Below, in pieces: positions 10,301-17,375 of a stretch of 64,000 bases of DNA. Below the pieces are notes generated by a model. It saw only the letters and a program-made list of their open reading frames with translations, had not been told where the DNA came from and ran no database searches. This DNA comes from Pelotomaculum_C sp050950345 (lineage in GTDB: Bacteria; Bacillota; Desulfotomaculia; Desulfotomaculales; Pelotomaculaceae). How positions within the stretch are numbered: the stretch's first letter is position 1; the number at the start of each line of letters is the position of its first letter. Where the stretch lies: assembly GCA_050950345.1 (NCBI GenBank), contig JBMNHK010000007.1, forward strand, positions 186,001-250,000, written 5' to 3'. Position numbers and translations under genes: made by a program.

Positions 10301-10440
10301 TCCAGACCCTGGTAGGGCTGGCGGCGGGAAACCGGCTGGTGGGCATTATCTCCCACGTCAGCGAGTTGAAAGAACGGATTGACAGGCAGGTTGTGATTAA
10401 AAAGAGCAATAGTGGCAGCAGTATTAAGCTGATATCATGA
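7297..10440 (+). CDS. sbcC: Nuclease SbcCD subunit C (SMC-like ATPase)
   Basis: This 1047-aa Rad50-like ATPase partners SbcD. The N-terminal head has Walker A GETGAGKTT. Long Ala/Gln/Glu/Lys-rich coiled coils run from about residue 190 to 870. They are interrupted near residue 527 by the zinc hook CPVCGS, through which two molecules join. The C-terminal head has the signature SLSGGESFKASLAL and Walker B TLFIDEGFGALD. All motifs needed for function are present. It follows sbcD with a four-base overlap. Confidence 0.95.
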   Translation: MKPLKIVMSAFGPYAGNTELDLTAFGGQGLFLITGETGAGKTTIFDAMAFALFGETSGSTRTVDTLRSDFAEPHNKTYVELTFLHKGKIYTITRNPRYERPKKSGDGMTTENPDAALQLPDGDIITGYRDVTAKVVELLGINYRQFKQIAMIAQGEFLQLLLADSKERGDIFRRVFNTELYQTAQSLLKDYEREAKKRCESNEQGILQYISGIVCPATEQGQQLAAKLDTANIHTAAEILSELQALNAADTSLGHSLQEQAGALEQNLAAQIVQITEAQYINQAFTALAVAQERQKELRRRQDEHNDRKKTLQDAETARYIVSPLEDAYLREKAAEQKLIQNCQSLAMEIQAQEKELAMVQKAYHSEKEKEPARERLAAAIDGLTKTLPQYDAAAGLARELKKLAAEQRSVEAALEKTRQQKDALLAQKNNLQQELERLTGIEVQVSICEQEGKELQANQTALLELQSSLARFGKLQTESVRLQQQFNVAQEAFQAVNALYLAKETAFFREQAGLLAATLEEGKPCPVCGSTVHPHKATPAADAPSEAELNELKQKNDLARRNMQDASERSAAKLAEINLAREQLHHAAAACFPAIEQNISQKQLAALSQAALAKNKQDIRKKYEQVRQLKEQLTRKNQCREQLASIEDSLQANETATAQKEQQKNNIISDLAAKTGELKTLKASLEYADRSQAVALIKEWTGTLSHLKDNFRKAEAAYHALNSKLKGNQALLDDWRERLTSTSQAKKQAFLAYTRKMSECGFATGEAYHGALKTESQINELRHAVEQYQNEAKALELDLQRLARETEGKQQQDMEILAAAKEALEEEKKQVDESLRTLMARLSVNEPIAKALSEAIADGVKYQQEYLLFSNLSKTANGELPGKQKLAFEQYVQASYFSRIIGESNKRLKRMTNGRFELMPRAGAVDLRSQAGLEIDVLDHYTGRIRSVKSLSGGESFKASLALALGLSDVIQSHAGGVEIDTLFIDEGFGALDAESLEQAVQTLVGLAAGNRLVGIISHVSELKERIDRQVVIKKSNSGSSIKLIS

Positions 10441-10604
10441 ACAGGCCGGTAAAAAACTTTATTCGCCAGGGGTAACCGGGGTGCTTTTATGGTAAAATAT
10501 AATAAATAGTGCAGAATATTCAGTCCCTTAGTCTGCAGGGGGATACGTTCAGCTCATTTAGAGGTCCTTATGCAGGAGCGATTGTATTTGAGGAGGTTGT
10601 CCTT

Positions 10605-10862
10605 ATGGTAAGTTGTCCAGTTTGTGATCTTCCCATGCATGAGGTAAGAAAAAACAACGTGATGATCGATGTCTGTCCCAAATGTAAAGGTGTATGGCTG
10701 GATCGGGGAGAGCTGAATCAACTGATGAAGCAGGTGGGCGAATACCGCAAGGACTATGCTGAGTACGAAAGACGTTACTATGAAGATGACTATGGCGATT
10801 ACAATATAAGGAGACGCAGAAAAAAAGGCATCTTTGATCTGCTGGGTGACCTGTTTGATTAG
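10605..10862 (+). CDS. Small TFIIB-type zinc-ribbon protein
   Basis: An 85-aa protein with two Cys pairs (CPVCDLP and CPKCKGVW) in the pattern of the zf-TFIIB domain family, followed by a basic and acidic tail. The frame is open from a GTG at 10509, but an AGGAGG site at 10591-10596 correctly precedes the ATG at 10605. The family is widespread in bacteria with no established role; zinc binding is inferred from the motif. It is convergent with the glycosyltransferase and may be read from its own promoter in the 160 bases after sbcC. Confidence 0.8.
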   Translation: MVSCPVCDLPMHEVRKNNVMIDVCPKCKGVWLDRGELNQLMKQVGEYRKDYAEYERRYYEDDYGDYNIRRRRKKGIFDLLGDLFD

Positions 10863-10877
10863 ATAAACTATATTTAT

Positions 10878-11759
10878 TTAAAAGGGTATTTTAAACTCGG
10901 CCATAAACCAGTCGTCGTCACGCTGCCGCTTGCTTAGATATGCCTGACGCTGCTTTAAAACGCCGCTTTTTAATACCCGCCGCAGAATTTTTTCGGCTCC
11001 GGTGTGCTCCTTGATCAGCGTGATGACCTTATTGATCCGTTCGTCATTAAAGTGGGAATAGGCCATGCGCAACAGGTTATAGTTGACGTGGTCAAAGGTG
11101 ACCCGATAGGGGTGTTTTTTCCGGAAAAGGTGGAGTATTTTTACTCCGGGGTTGACGTAAAGCTCGTAACCGAAGAGCCAGAGCTTTAAAGACAGCTCCA
11201 CGTCCTCATAACCCCAGATGATAAAGCCCCGGTCAAAGCCGCCTGCTTTGTGGAAAAGCTGCCTGCGCACGGCCAGGCACCCGCCTGGCAGCAAAGGAGC
11301 TCTGGTGCTTTGCTGCAGGGGAGGCGCCGGCAGCCAAATTGTTTCCAGCCGATCATTCCAGGTCTGGCCGTAGCCCACGGCCTTTGGATTAGCAAGGGAA
11401 CCGATGGCCGGGGCTACGGCGGCAACTGCGGGGTCGCTGAATGTCCCCAGGAGTTTCTCCAGCCAGCCTTCCGGTACGGCAATATGGGCGTCGCAGAAAA
11501 CCAGGTATTCCCCTTTGGCAGCTGCAGCACCGTAATTCCTGGCTCCGGCTGCGCCCAGACCGGTGGTTGCCAGGTAACGCACACCTGAATAACCGGGCTC
11601 TGTTTTCAAAAAACGGCAGCAATCATCCTGGGACTGATCATCGACAACGATGATTTCCACACCTCCAGGAGGTTGTGCAGCCAACATGGAGTCCACTGTC
11701 ATCTTGACATGGCCGCCTTCGTTTTTACATGGGATAATTATTGATACCCCGGGTTGCAT
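10878..11759 (-). CDS. Family 2 glycosyltransferase
   Basis: The 293-aa protein has the GT-A fold of GT2 enzymes: VSIIIPCKNEG at the N terminus, the VVDDQS nucleotide-sugar element, FCDAHIAVPEGW in place of the DXD region and the acidic WGYEDVELSLKLW segment, similar in layout to GalNAc-transferase-like enzymes. There is no obvious membrane anchor. It should transfer a sugar from a nucleotide donor to an unknown acceptor. No polysaccharide cluster surrounds it. Confidence 0.85.
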   Translation of the reverse strand: MQPGVSIIIPCKNEGGHVKMTVDSMLAAQPPGGVEIIVVDDQSQDDCCRFLKTEPGYSGVRYLATTGLGAAGARNYGAAAAKGEYLVFCDAHIAVPEGWLEKLLGTFSDPAVAAVAPAIGSLANPKAVGYGQTWNDRLETIWLPAPPLQQSTRAPLLPGGCLAVRRQLFHKAGGFDRGFIIWGYEDVELSLKLWLFGYELYVNPGVKILHLFRKKHPYRVTFDHVNYNLLRMAYSHFNDERINKVITLIKEHTGAEKILRRVLKSGVLKQRQAYLSKRQRDDDWFMAEFKIPF

Positions 11760-12040
11760 TTCAACACCTGCCGTTTTTTTAACAGTTTATTAAACGGTTT
11801 GAAAAAGGTGCTGAGCAAAAGGTATGATTGGATGTAAAGATCTGTCAGAAACTTGATTAAGCAAACCCGGCTTGCTAAATGTTCAATTTCGCACTCTTGT
11901 TGACTTATTGCTGTCTCATAAGCATAATTGGTAGCGGCCATGTTACCTAAATCTATGCGGGTCATGCTCACCGGTGATAATACTTGACGTTGGGACGTGA
12001 TTTTGTTACAATGTAACTTGCCACTCAGAAGAGTGGCCAT
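11738..12040 (-). CDS. Possible small hypothetical protein before the glycosyltransferase
   Basis: A 100-codon frame ends 22 bases inside the glycosyltransferase gene. Its C-terminal 70 residues look helical and Leu/Lys-rich, and an internal ATG at 11965 is an alternative start. Neither start has a convincing ribosome site and I recognise no family. It could be a chance frame in a 280-base gap. Confidence 0.25.
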   Translation of the reverse strand: MATLLSGKLHCNKITSQRQVLSPVSMTRIDLGNMAATNYAYETAISQQECEIEHLASRVCLIKFLTDLYIQSYLLLSTFFKPFNKLLKKRQVLKCNPGYQ

Positions 12041-12044
12041 ATAT

Positions 12045-12121
<77 letters not shown>

Positions 12122-12129
12122 GTAAAATC

Positions 12130-12171
12130 AAGCCCTCCGGGAATTATGTCAAATGCCCGGAGGGCTTTTTT
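12130..12171 (+). terminator. Rho-independent terminator after tRNA-Arg(ACG)
   Basis: Twelve-base arms AAGCCCTCCGGG (12130-12141) and CCCGGAGGGCTT, followed by six T. Confidence 0.9.
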
Positions 12172-12290
12172 GCGTCAGCAGTTTATTTTTCTATGGTGCC
12201 GACATCAATTCTTCCCAGGGCTAAAAAAATTTCCGGATTTTTCTCCGGAAGCTTCGTTTTTTTAGGCAATAGATTGCGAGACATTCACTT

Positions 12291-12719
12291 CTATAAAAAA
12301 GTCTTTAATTGCTGGATATTGTTTTCTTCAAACCTGAGCAATCTCTCCATAAGGCTGATGATGTCAGGTTCTGCAGACTGGTATTTTCTGATATTCTTAA
12401 TGGCATCGATTACTCCCATGTTGCTTCCAATGATTAGCATTTCGGCAATGTGAGAGGTGGATTTATCCATTAGGGTTTCCATGTTGATCATGAGATATGT
12501 TTTGATTTTGTCTAATGTGCCGATACCTTTTTCATCTAAACCGTTTTTGTTCAATAGTGTCCTGGCGAGGCTATGGATTGCTTCATATTCATTAAATTCA
12601 GCTTCTAAATGTTTTTTAAAGTTCTCATCCTTGACGATGCTTAAAAGTTGTTTTATTGTTTCAACACCCATTTGGGAGTTCTGGTAGATAAAGTTTAATA
12701 GCTCGGCGTTTTTATTCAT
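12291..12719 (-). CDS. Helical hypothetical protein (ferritin-like appearance)
   Basis: This 142-aa protein is almost entirely amphipathic helix with Glu and His spaced along helices, which recalls four-helix or ferritin-like bundles and spore-coat CotF-like proteins. I cannot assign a family. The open frame reaches 12767, but ATG at 12719 follows a GGGGGGT site and gives the natural-looking N terminus MNKNAELLNFIYQNS. It is divergent from the MBL-fold gene across a short region that holds a good promoter for the latter. No other gene in the region suggests its role. Confidence 0.7.
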   Translation of the reverse strand: MNKNAELLNFIYQNSQMGVETIKQLLSIVKDENFKKHLEAEFNEYEAIHSLARTLLNKNGLDEKGIGTLDKIKTYLMINMETLMDKSTSHIAEMLIIGSNMGVIDAIKNIRKYQSAEPDIISLMERLLRFEENNIQQLKTFL

Positions 12720-12837
12720 CTTTGACCCCCCTATTGAAATAAGTATTCCCGAATATAAAAAGAACATTCCAGTATTAGATTTTATTCTGCCAACGGATAG
12801 GGACGAGAAGTATTAGCAGGTAAGAAGCAACTAATTA

Positions 12838-12884
12838 TTGACATATGTCTATTGCGAGATTAAGATCTAAATGGCATATGTCAA
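12838..12884 (+). promoter_or_regulatory. Promoter with flanking inverted repeat before the MBL-fold gene
   Basis: TTGACA (12838-12843), 17-base spacer, TAAGAT (12861-12866). The -35 is part of TTGACATATG (12838-12847), whose exact reverse complement CATATGTCAA lies at 12875-12884, bracketing the promoter. This arrangement fits an operator or a looped repressor site. Confidence 0.55.
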
Positions 12885-12907
12885 AAATGGCTTTAGGGAG
12901 ACGCTGA

Positions 12908-13735
12908 ATGTTAAACGTACATATACTGACCGATAACCGGACTACCAGGTCTGATATCCTTACCGAACACGGTTTATCTTTATGGATTGAAAAAGACGAA
13001 CAGAGAATTCTATTTGATACGGGGCAGTCGGCGATATATTGTAAAAACGCTGCTACTATGGGTGTGAACCTTGCAGATACGGACTTCATCCTTTTAAGCC
13101 ATGGGCATTTTGATCATTGTGGCGGGTTAGAGTTTTTTCCTGAAAAGGAAAAAGCGCCTCAGCTGCATGTCCACCCCGATTTGTTTGCAAAAAAATATGC
13201 CCTTAGAGAAGACGGGCAGATGAGATATATTGGTCCAACTTGGGCTTTGATCAGTTTAAGTTGGTTGCAGGACAGGGTCATTTATAATACTTTAAATAGT
13301 CAGCCTTCACCGGGTATTATGCTCTCCGGGGAGATTCCCAGAGTAACTGATTTTGAAGATATCCCGGGCTACTTTCATGTGGAGAAGGACGGGCAAGTTA
13401 TACGTGACCTGTTTGTAGATGAGCAGATGCTCGTGATCGAAGAAAAAGGCGGCATAGCTATTTTCCTGGGTTGCAGTCATCCAGGGGTGATTAATTGTGT
13501 GCAATATGCGCAAAAGCTATTTCCCGGTAAAGATATACTAATGCTTATTGGCGGTATGCACCTGGAAAATGCCGGCCTTGAGCGTTTGCAGTTGACCATC
13601 CGGCACCTGCTGGATATGAATGTCCAAAGAGTAATCCCCTTGCACTGTACTGGCGCCTCTGAAATTTTGGCTCTAAAGCGCCACCTGGGTGACCGGTGCC
13701 TGATCTGTTCAGCTGGGGATACCATAAAGATATAA
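12908..13735 (+). CDS. MBL-fold metallo-hydrolase (COG1237-like)
   Basis: The 275-aa protein carries the metallo-beta-lactamase metal site HGHFDHCGG, a second ligand region GCSHPGVINC, and late histidines (GGMHLENA, PLHCTG). The layout matches the 7,8-dihydropterin-6-methyl-4-(beta-D-ribofuranosyl)-aminobenzene-5'-phosphate synthase-like group, common in clostridia and archaea, whose bacterial role is not established. No signal peptide is seen, so it acts in the cytoplasm. It is a single gene with its own promoter. Confidence 0.88.
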   Translation: MLNVHILTDNRTTRSDILTEHGLSLWIEKDEQRILFDTGQSAIYCKNAATMGVNLADTDFILLSHGHFDHCGGLEFFPEKEKAPQLHVHPDLFAKKYALREDGQMRYIGPTWALISLSWLQDRVIYNTLNSQPSPGIMLSGEIPRVTDFEDIPGYFHVEKDGQVIRDLFVDEQMLVIEEKGGIAIFLGCSHPGVINCVQYAQKLFPGKDILMLIGGMHLENAGLERLQLTIRHLLDMNVQRVIPLHCTGASEILALKRHLGDRCLICSAGDTIKI

Positions 13736-13784
13736 AAACAAAATATTGATTTTTCATCGATTGACTTTATTTAACTGTTAGGGA

Positions 13785-15437
13785 CTATTGTTCCAAATTA
13801 AAACGGACGAAGAAGGTGGTTCCATGGGCGCCGGTTTCAATATCGATGGCAGCTTTATGTCTTTTGGCAATGCTGTAGCAGATGGCAAGACCTAAGCCCG
13901 TTCCGTGATCCTTGGTGGTGAAAAAAGGTGTTCCAATTTTATCCATGATCTCCGGCTTAATCCCGCTGCCCTGATCCTGCACTGCCAGTACAGCTGTTGT
14001 TCCTTCCACATAGGTTTTAATGGTGAGGGTTTGGCCGGGCTTCATTGCTTCAAGACCGTTACGGACGAGATTGAAAATTAATTGTTTTATCTCCTTTTCA
14101 TCCAGGAGCAAGGGGGGGAGCTTTTCTAATAGGTAGACGATTTTTTTGCCGGATTTCTTAGCATCCAACCTTATCTTCGGCCCAATGGTTTCTATAATGT
14201 GGGAAAGGCTTTTTGGTTCCAAAACAATGATTTTGTCCTTGTCCATGGATAGATAATCAGAAATAATGGAGTTTGCCCGATCCAATTCGTTGATCATCAA
14301 AACAAAGTAATCCTTGTAGTTTTGAAATTCTTTTTTACTTGAAAACAGCTGTAGAAAACCTCGTACCGAAGTCATTGGGTTGCGTATCTCATGGCCCAGA
14401 CCGGCGGCCATTTCACCTATCAGGTTGAGTCTGTCTAAACGGATCATTTCCTTCTCCATTCGTTTTGCTTCAGTCACATCTTCAGAGAGCCTGAGGACAT
14501 GGGTCACAATCCCGTCAGAGTTGCGAATGGGGCAGATGTTTACCGATTCCCAAAAAATATCGCCGTTCTTCTTTTTGTTGTAAACCGTGCCATCCAATTC
14601 TTTTCCTGCCGCAACATCCCTCCAGATCTGGTTAAATTGTTCCCTGGATAAAAAATCTATTCTGAGATCGCTGAAGTTCCTGTTGATTACTTCCTTAGGC
14701 AGGTAGCCTGTTACCGTAGTAAATTTTTTATTAACATACTCAATGTAGCCATGGAGGTCTGTGATTACAACTATACTAGGGCTTTGCTCAACAGCCACGT
14801 TCAGCTTACTTAACCTTTCTTCTGCTTTTTTTCGTTGAATAATCTCTTTTTTAAGGGAATCTATGCTTGCTTTTAATTGAGCGCGATTTTCGGATTCAAT
14901 TTCGGTGATGCCGCCGATGAACCAGGCTATTACATACATCATGCTGATGACAATAAGGTTGGACTCAAATATAAATGCAACAGGCAATTTGTTATATATT
15001 CCGTAGACGAATAGCAATGTGGTGCAGACGGTAGCCATACAGATACCCGCAATCTTACCCATAATGGAAGCGGCAATCAATACCGGCAATAGGAGGACTA
15101 CTTCTACGTAGTTTAGGCTGCCTCCAGCTAAGATAGCTGTTATGATCGCCAGCACCAAAGGGAATGTGACATAGCAAAGCAGCAATAATGACAATAATGA
15201 TTTTGTGGGGTTTGAGTCCAAAACCCCTTTCGACCTTAGCAGGAAAATAACTACTAGTCCGAAAAAAGAAAGTATAACAAAGGAACGGGTATCAAGCGCG
15301 GGGTATATGTCCGCTGAATAAAACTCATTATTTAAAATTAGAGATGAAGTCAGGATGAGGATACAAAACATGTGGATAACGGTGGTGTGTTCCAACAAAG
15401 CTTTTATCCTATCCATCATTTCGCACCCGGCTTTCAA
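13785..15437 (-). CDS. Membrane PAS histidine kinase of the sporulation-kinase type, linked to agrBD
   Basis: A 550-aa sensor kinase. About 190 N-terminal residues hold five to six hydrophobic segments, then a short coiled coil, a PAS domain (about 205-330), the HisKA dimerisation helix with phospho-acceptor His in GHEIRNPMTSVRGFLQL, and a HATPase domain with N box NLVRNGLEAM, PFFTTKDHGTGLGLA. The TTG at 15437 follows GGAGG at nine bases. It lies 66 bases after agrD on the same strand, so it is the natural receptor candidate. No response regulator is nearby, and the HisKA sequence type is that of Spo0F/Spo0A phosphorelay kinases; the output to sporulation is inference. Confidence 0.88.
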   Translation of the reverse strand: MKAGCEMMDRIKALLEHTTVIHMFCILILTSSLILNNEFYSADIYPALDTRSFVILSFFGLVVIFLLRSKGVLDSNPTKSLLSLLLLCYVTFPLVLAIITAILAGGSLNYVEVVLLLPVLIAASIMGKIAGICMATVCTTLLFVYGIYNKLPVAFIFESNLIVISMMYVIAWFIGGITEIESENRAQLKASIDSLKKEIIQRKKAEERLSKLNVAVEQSPSIVVITDLHGYIEYVNKKFTTVTGYLPKEVINRNFSDLRIDFLSREQFNQIWRDVAAGKELDGTVYNKKKNGDIFWESVNICPIRNSDGIVTHVLRLSEDVTEAKRMEKEMIRLDRLNLIGEMAAGLGHEIRNPMTSVRGFLQLFSSKKEFQNYKDYFVLMINELDRANSIISDYLSMDKDKIIVLEPKSLSHIIETIGPKIRLDAKKSGKKIVYLLEKLPPLLLDEKEIKQLIFNLVRNGLEAMKPGQTLTIKTYVEGTTAVLAVQDQGSGIKPEIMDKIGTPFFTTKDHGTGLGLAICYSIAKRHKAAIDIETGAHGTTFFVRFNLEQ

Positions 15438-15463
15438 TGCAGATTACCTCCGAGTAGTCACGC

Positions 15464-15501
15464 AATGTTAGGGAGGCGGGTATACCCACCTCCCTAACAT
15501 T
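15464..15501 (-). terminator. Strong hairpin between agrD and the kinase
   Basis: Seventeen-base arms pair around the loop TATA with a single G-U wobble on the minus strand. No T-run follows in the direction of the operon, so it probably stabilises or partly ends the agr transcript rather than acting as a full terminator. On the plus strand a short T-rich stretch follows. Confidence 0.7.
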
Positions 15502-15502
15502 C

Positions 15503-15634
15503 TTATTTTTGCAACGATTTCGGTACTTCCGGCTGGTAATGGGAAATAATGCAGGCAGATGCTGAAGCTATACCAGTCAGAAAAGTTAAGGCTGAAATGG
15601 CGAGCATAAAGACCAGTGTCTTCAACTTTTTCAA
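15503..15634 (-). CDS. agrD: AgrD-like cyclic lactone autoinducer prepeptide
   Basis: A 43-aa peptide that starts at TTG behind AAGGAGGTG, inside the tail of agrB. It has the three AgrD parts: an amphipathic Lys/hydrophobic N-terminal helix (MKKLKTLVFMLAISALTF), a core ending in the Cys-containing segment ASACIISHYQ, and a polar proline-containing recognition tail (PEVPKSLQK). In this family AgrB cleaves the tail and closes a thiolactone from the Cys to the new C terminus. The exact ring is not certain; Cys-Ile-Ile-Ser-His-Tyr is a plausible five- to six-residue core. Confidence 0.88.
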   Translation of the reverse strand: MKKLKTLVFMLAISALTFLTGIASASACIISHYQPEVPKSLQK

Positions 15635-15639
15635 TTTTT

Positions 15640-16275
15640 TCACCTCCTTCTCAGTGTAAAATTAACGCTATCCAGATATGCAAATGCATGGTGTCCTGTT
15701 CTGGTAAGGATAAAACTAACCCAAAGGATGCTTAGAGAGAGGCCGTTGCGGAAAGCGGACGCCTGGCCCCAACCTGTCTGACCGAGAGCAACTATAATCG
15801 CTATGATAAATAAAAGCACTATAAAGGAAAGCGCCTTTAACCGTTTTCTTCTAACGGTTGAAATGATGGGCGCTGCCGGGTTGTCCACCGGTGCGAGAGC
15901 GACGATTGCCGCAAGCCCAAGCATTATGGCAATAGCCGAAAGGGTAATGCTAAAAATATGTCCAAAATGGGCCAAATAAGTGGCTAGCAAAGCCAGGGCA
16001 GGAAAGATTAAGATTGTAATTATGGCGCAGCGCCAGGGTGAGCTGGCGTGGGCTCCTCCGGCCGTGTGTCTGAACAATGCTACTGTGGCCAGACAGGCGG
16101 CGGTGAGGGGCAGCACGCCCATAAGCAGGCCCAATAATAGGGTGAGGACCACGTTTACCAAGTTCAGGACCAGCACTTCAATGCCAAAGGTAATAATAGT
16201 CTCTTTTTCTGGAGAAATGCCGGTATTGGCCGCAAGACATCTGGCCCAGTTTCTGCTGAAGGAAAGGTAGCTCAA
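15640..16275 (-). CDS. agrB: AgrB accessory gene regulator membrane protease
   Basis: AgrB processes the AgrD prepeptide in the membrane. The 211-aa protein has about five to six membrane segments and the conserved RHTAGGAHASSPWRC region, where His and Cys seven residues apart are the catalytic pair. It starts at TTG, overlapping the stop of the upstream membrane gene by four bases, and its own 3' end carries the ribosome site of agrD. All three are therefore one translation-coupled unit. Confidence 0.93.
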   Translation of the reverse strand: MSYLSFSRNWARCLAANTGISPEKETIITFGIEVLVLNLVNVVLTLLLGLLMGVLPLTAACLATVALFRHTAGGAHASSPWRCAIITILIFPALALLATYLAHFGHIFSITLSAIAIMLGLAAIVALAPVDNPAAPIISTVRRKRLKALSFIVLLFIIAIIVALGQTGWGQASAFRNGLSLSILWVSFILTRTGHHAFAYLDSVNFTLRRR

Positions 16276-16757
16276 AACTTCCAGACCCCCTTTTGAGGTT
16301 GTTTAAACCTTGCGGCAATAAAGGCAAAGAAGATCATCAAGATGCCCTGAAGCAACCCCAACCCAAGCCAATACGGAGAATTGGCTATAATCTCATCCCG
16401 ATTAAACTTGGTTATGGAGAAAAAAGCCTCTTGTAATGTCAATTCAAGCACAGCAATGATAACAAGGCTTCCGAATACAGCTATTAAAGCCTTTGAGGGT
16501 TGTATATTGGTGGCTCTTATGATTAAGAAAAACAGCAGCAGTATTCCTGCTATCGTGTGTAGTCCGAAGGTAATGGGAAGCAGTCTGACAAAGTAGAGAA
16601 ATAAAGCCAGCACCGTTCCTGCCGCTATGATGCGGCCCCAGCGTAGCGGTATCCCTGCCAGCGCCAGGCTCAACCCGACTAAGCCTGTCATTTCAGGTAT
16701 ACCCTGCAGAAGAAATAATCCCAAGTTCACCGTAGCTAAATCACTCCTTTTATGCAT
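16272..16757 (-). CDS. Polytopic membrane protein of the agr operon
   Basis: A 161-aa protein with five or so hydrophobic segments and short basic tails; I recognise no family. It precedes agrB with a four-base overlap, so it belongs to the same transcript. The first codons contain AAAAGGAGTG, so the true start may be a GTG about ten codons in (giving MNLGLFLLQG) rather than the ATG at 16757. A role in peptide export, signal modification or kinase modulation is possible but only guessed from position. Confidence 0.75.
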   Translation of the reverse strand: MHKRSDLATVNLGLFLLQGIPEMTGLVGLSLALAGIPLRWGRIIAAGTVLALFLYFVRLLPITFGLHTIAGILLLFFLIIRATNIQPSKALIAVFGSLVIIAVLELTLQEAFFSITKFNRDEIIANSPYWLGLGLLQGILMIFFAFIAARFKQPQKGVWKF

Positions 16758-17105
16758 AGCTCAACAGATTATGGTAGCATTACGACATTTATTAATGGAA
16801 TTCCTTTAATAAGTAGGATTTTTTTTCCACTTTTTTTCGACGAGTTATGACAAAAATGGGAAGAGATGTTCAAACAGGCGTAACAAAGCGCGATTTCAAT
16901 TAAGTATTACTATGCATGAGATCAGGGGTTATGGAATATTTCGAGTTTGGGCAAGGCAGTATGCCTGGTGCAATGTATAAGTAAGCTGTTTTCATTTGCC
17001 GGGCTCTGTTGATATTAAGCTCTGGAATAAATTTAGGTAGATTGGGTAATTTATTTTTGACTGCAAGTAAATAAATAAAAATTTCTTAACCAGGGGGGCT
17101 TAACC
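16758..17105. other. 348-base gap between the agr operon and the GltB-like gene pair
   Basis: AT-rich and without a convincing frame. On the minus strand CGTCGAA (16842-16836) is one base from the Spo0A-box core TGNCGAA, upstream of the agr operon, but a single such match is weak. I see no riboswitch. AGGGGGG at about 17092 serves the 85-aa gene. Confidence 0.4.
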
Positions 17106-17363
17106 ATGGAGCAAATACGAAACCTTTCAGAAACCCTTACTTCGTTCCATTCCGACTTAAATAGAATACAGACTGTTGCCGGGACATTATCCCAGGTGGA
17201 GCGCCAGCATTACCAGGAGCTGACAAAGTATGAGGATGACCGGCTGGCCAGCATCGCCGTAGCAGAACAAAGCAGCGCCAGGCAGTTGGGCGAAATAAAG
17301 CAAATCTGTATCGCCATGGCGCAAAAAATTGAGGAATTGCAGCAGTCAATGAAGGGAAGATAG
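17106..17363 (+). CDS. Small coiled-coil hypothetical protein
   Basis: An 85-aa, Glu/Gln-rich, wholly helical protein with heptad-like hydrophobics (LSETLTSFHSDLNRIQ, QKIEELQQSM). I recognise no family. A ribosome site AGGGGGG precedes the ATG. It ends 12 bases before the FMN protein and is surely co-transcribed with it; a partner or scaffold role is only a guess. Confidence 0.7.
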   Translation: MEQIRNLSETLTSFHSDLNRIQTVAGTLSQVERQHYQELTKYEDDRLASIAVAEQSSARQLGEIKQICIAMAQKIEELQQSMKGR

Positions 17364-17375
17364 GGGGTTGCCAGC

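Noticed and set aside
16860..17105. Cyclic-di-GMP or other riboswitch before the GltB-like genes
   Set aside because: No conserved aptamer core or terminator found.
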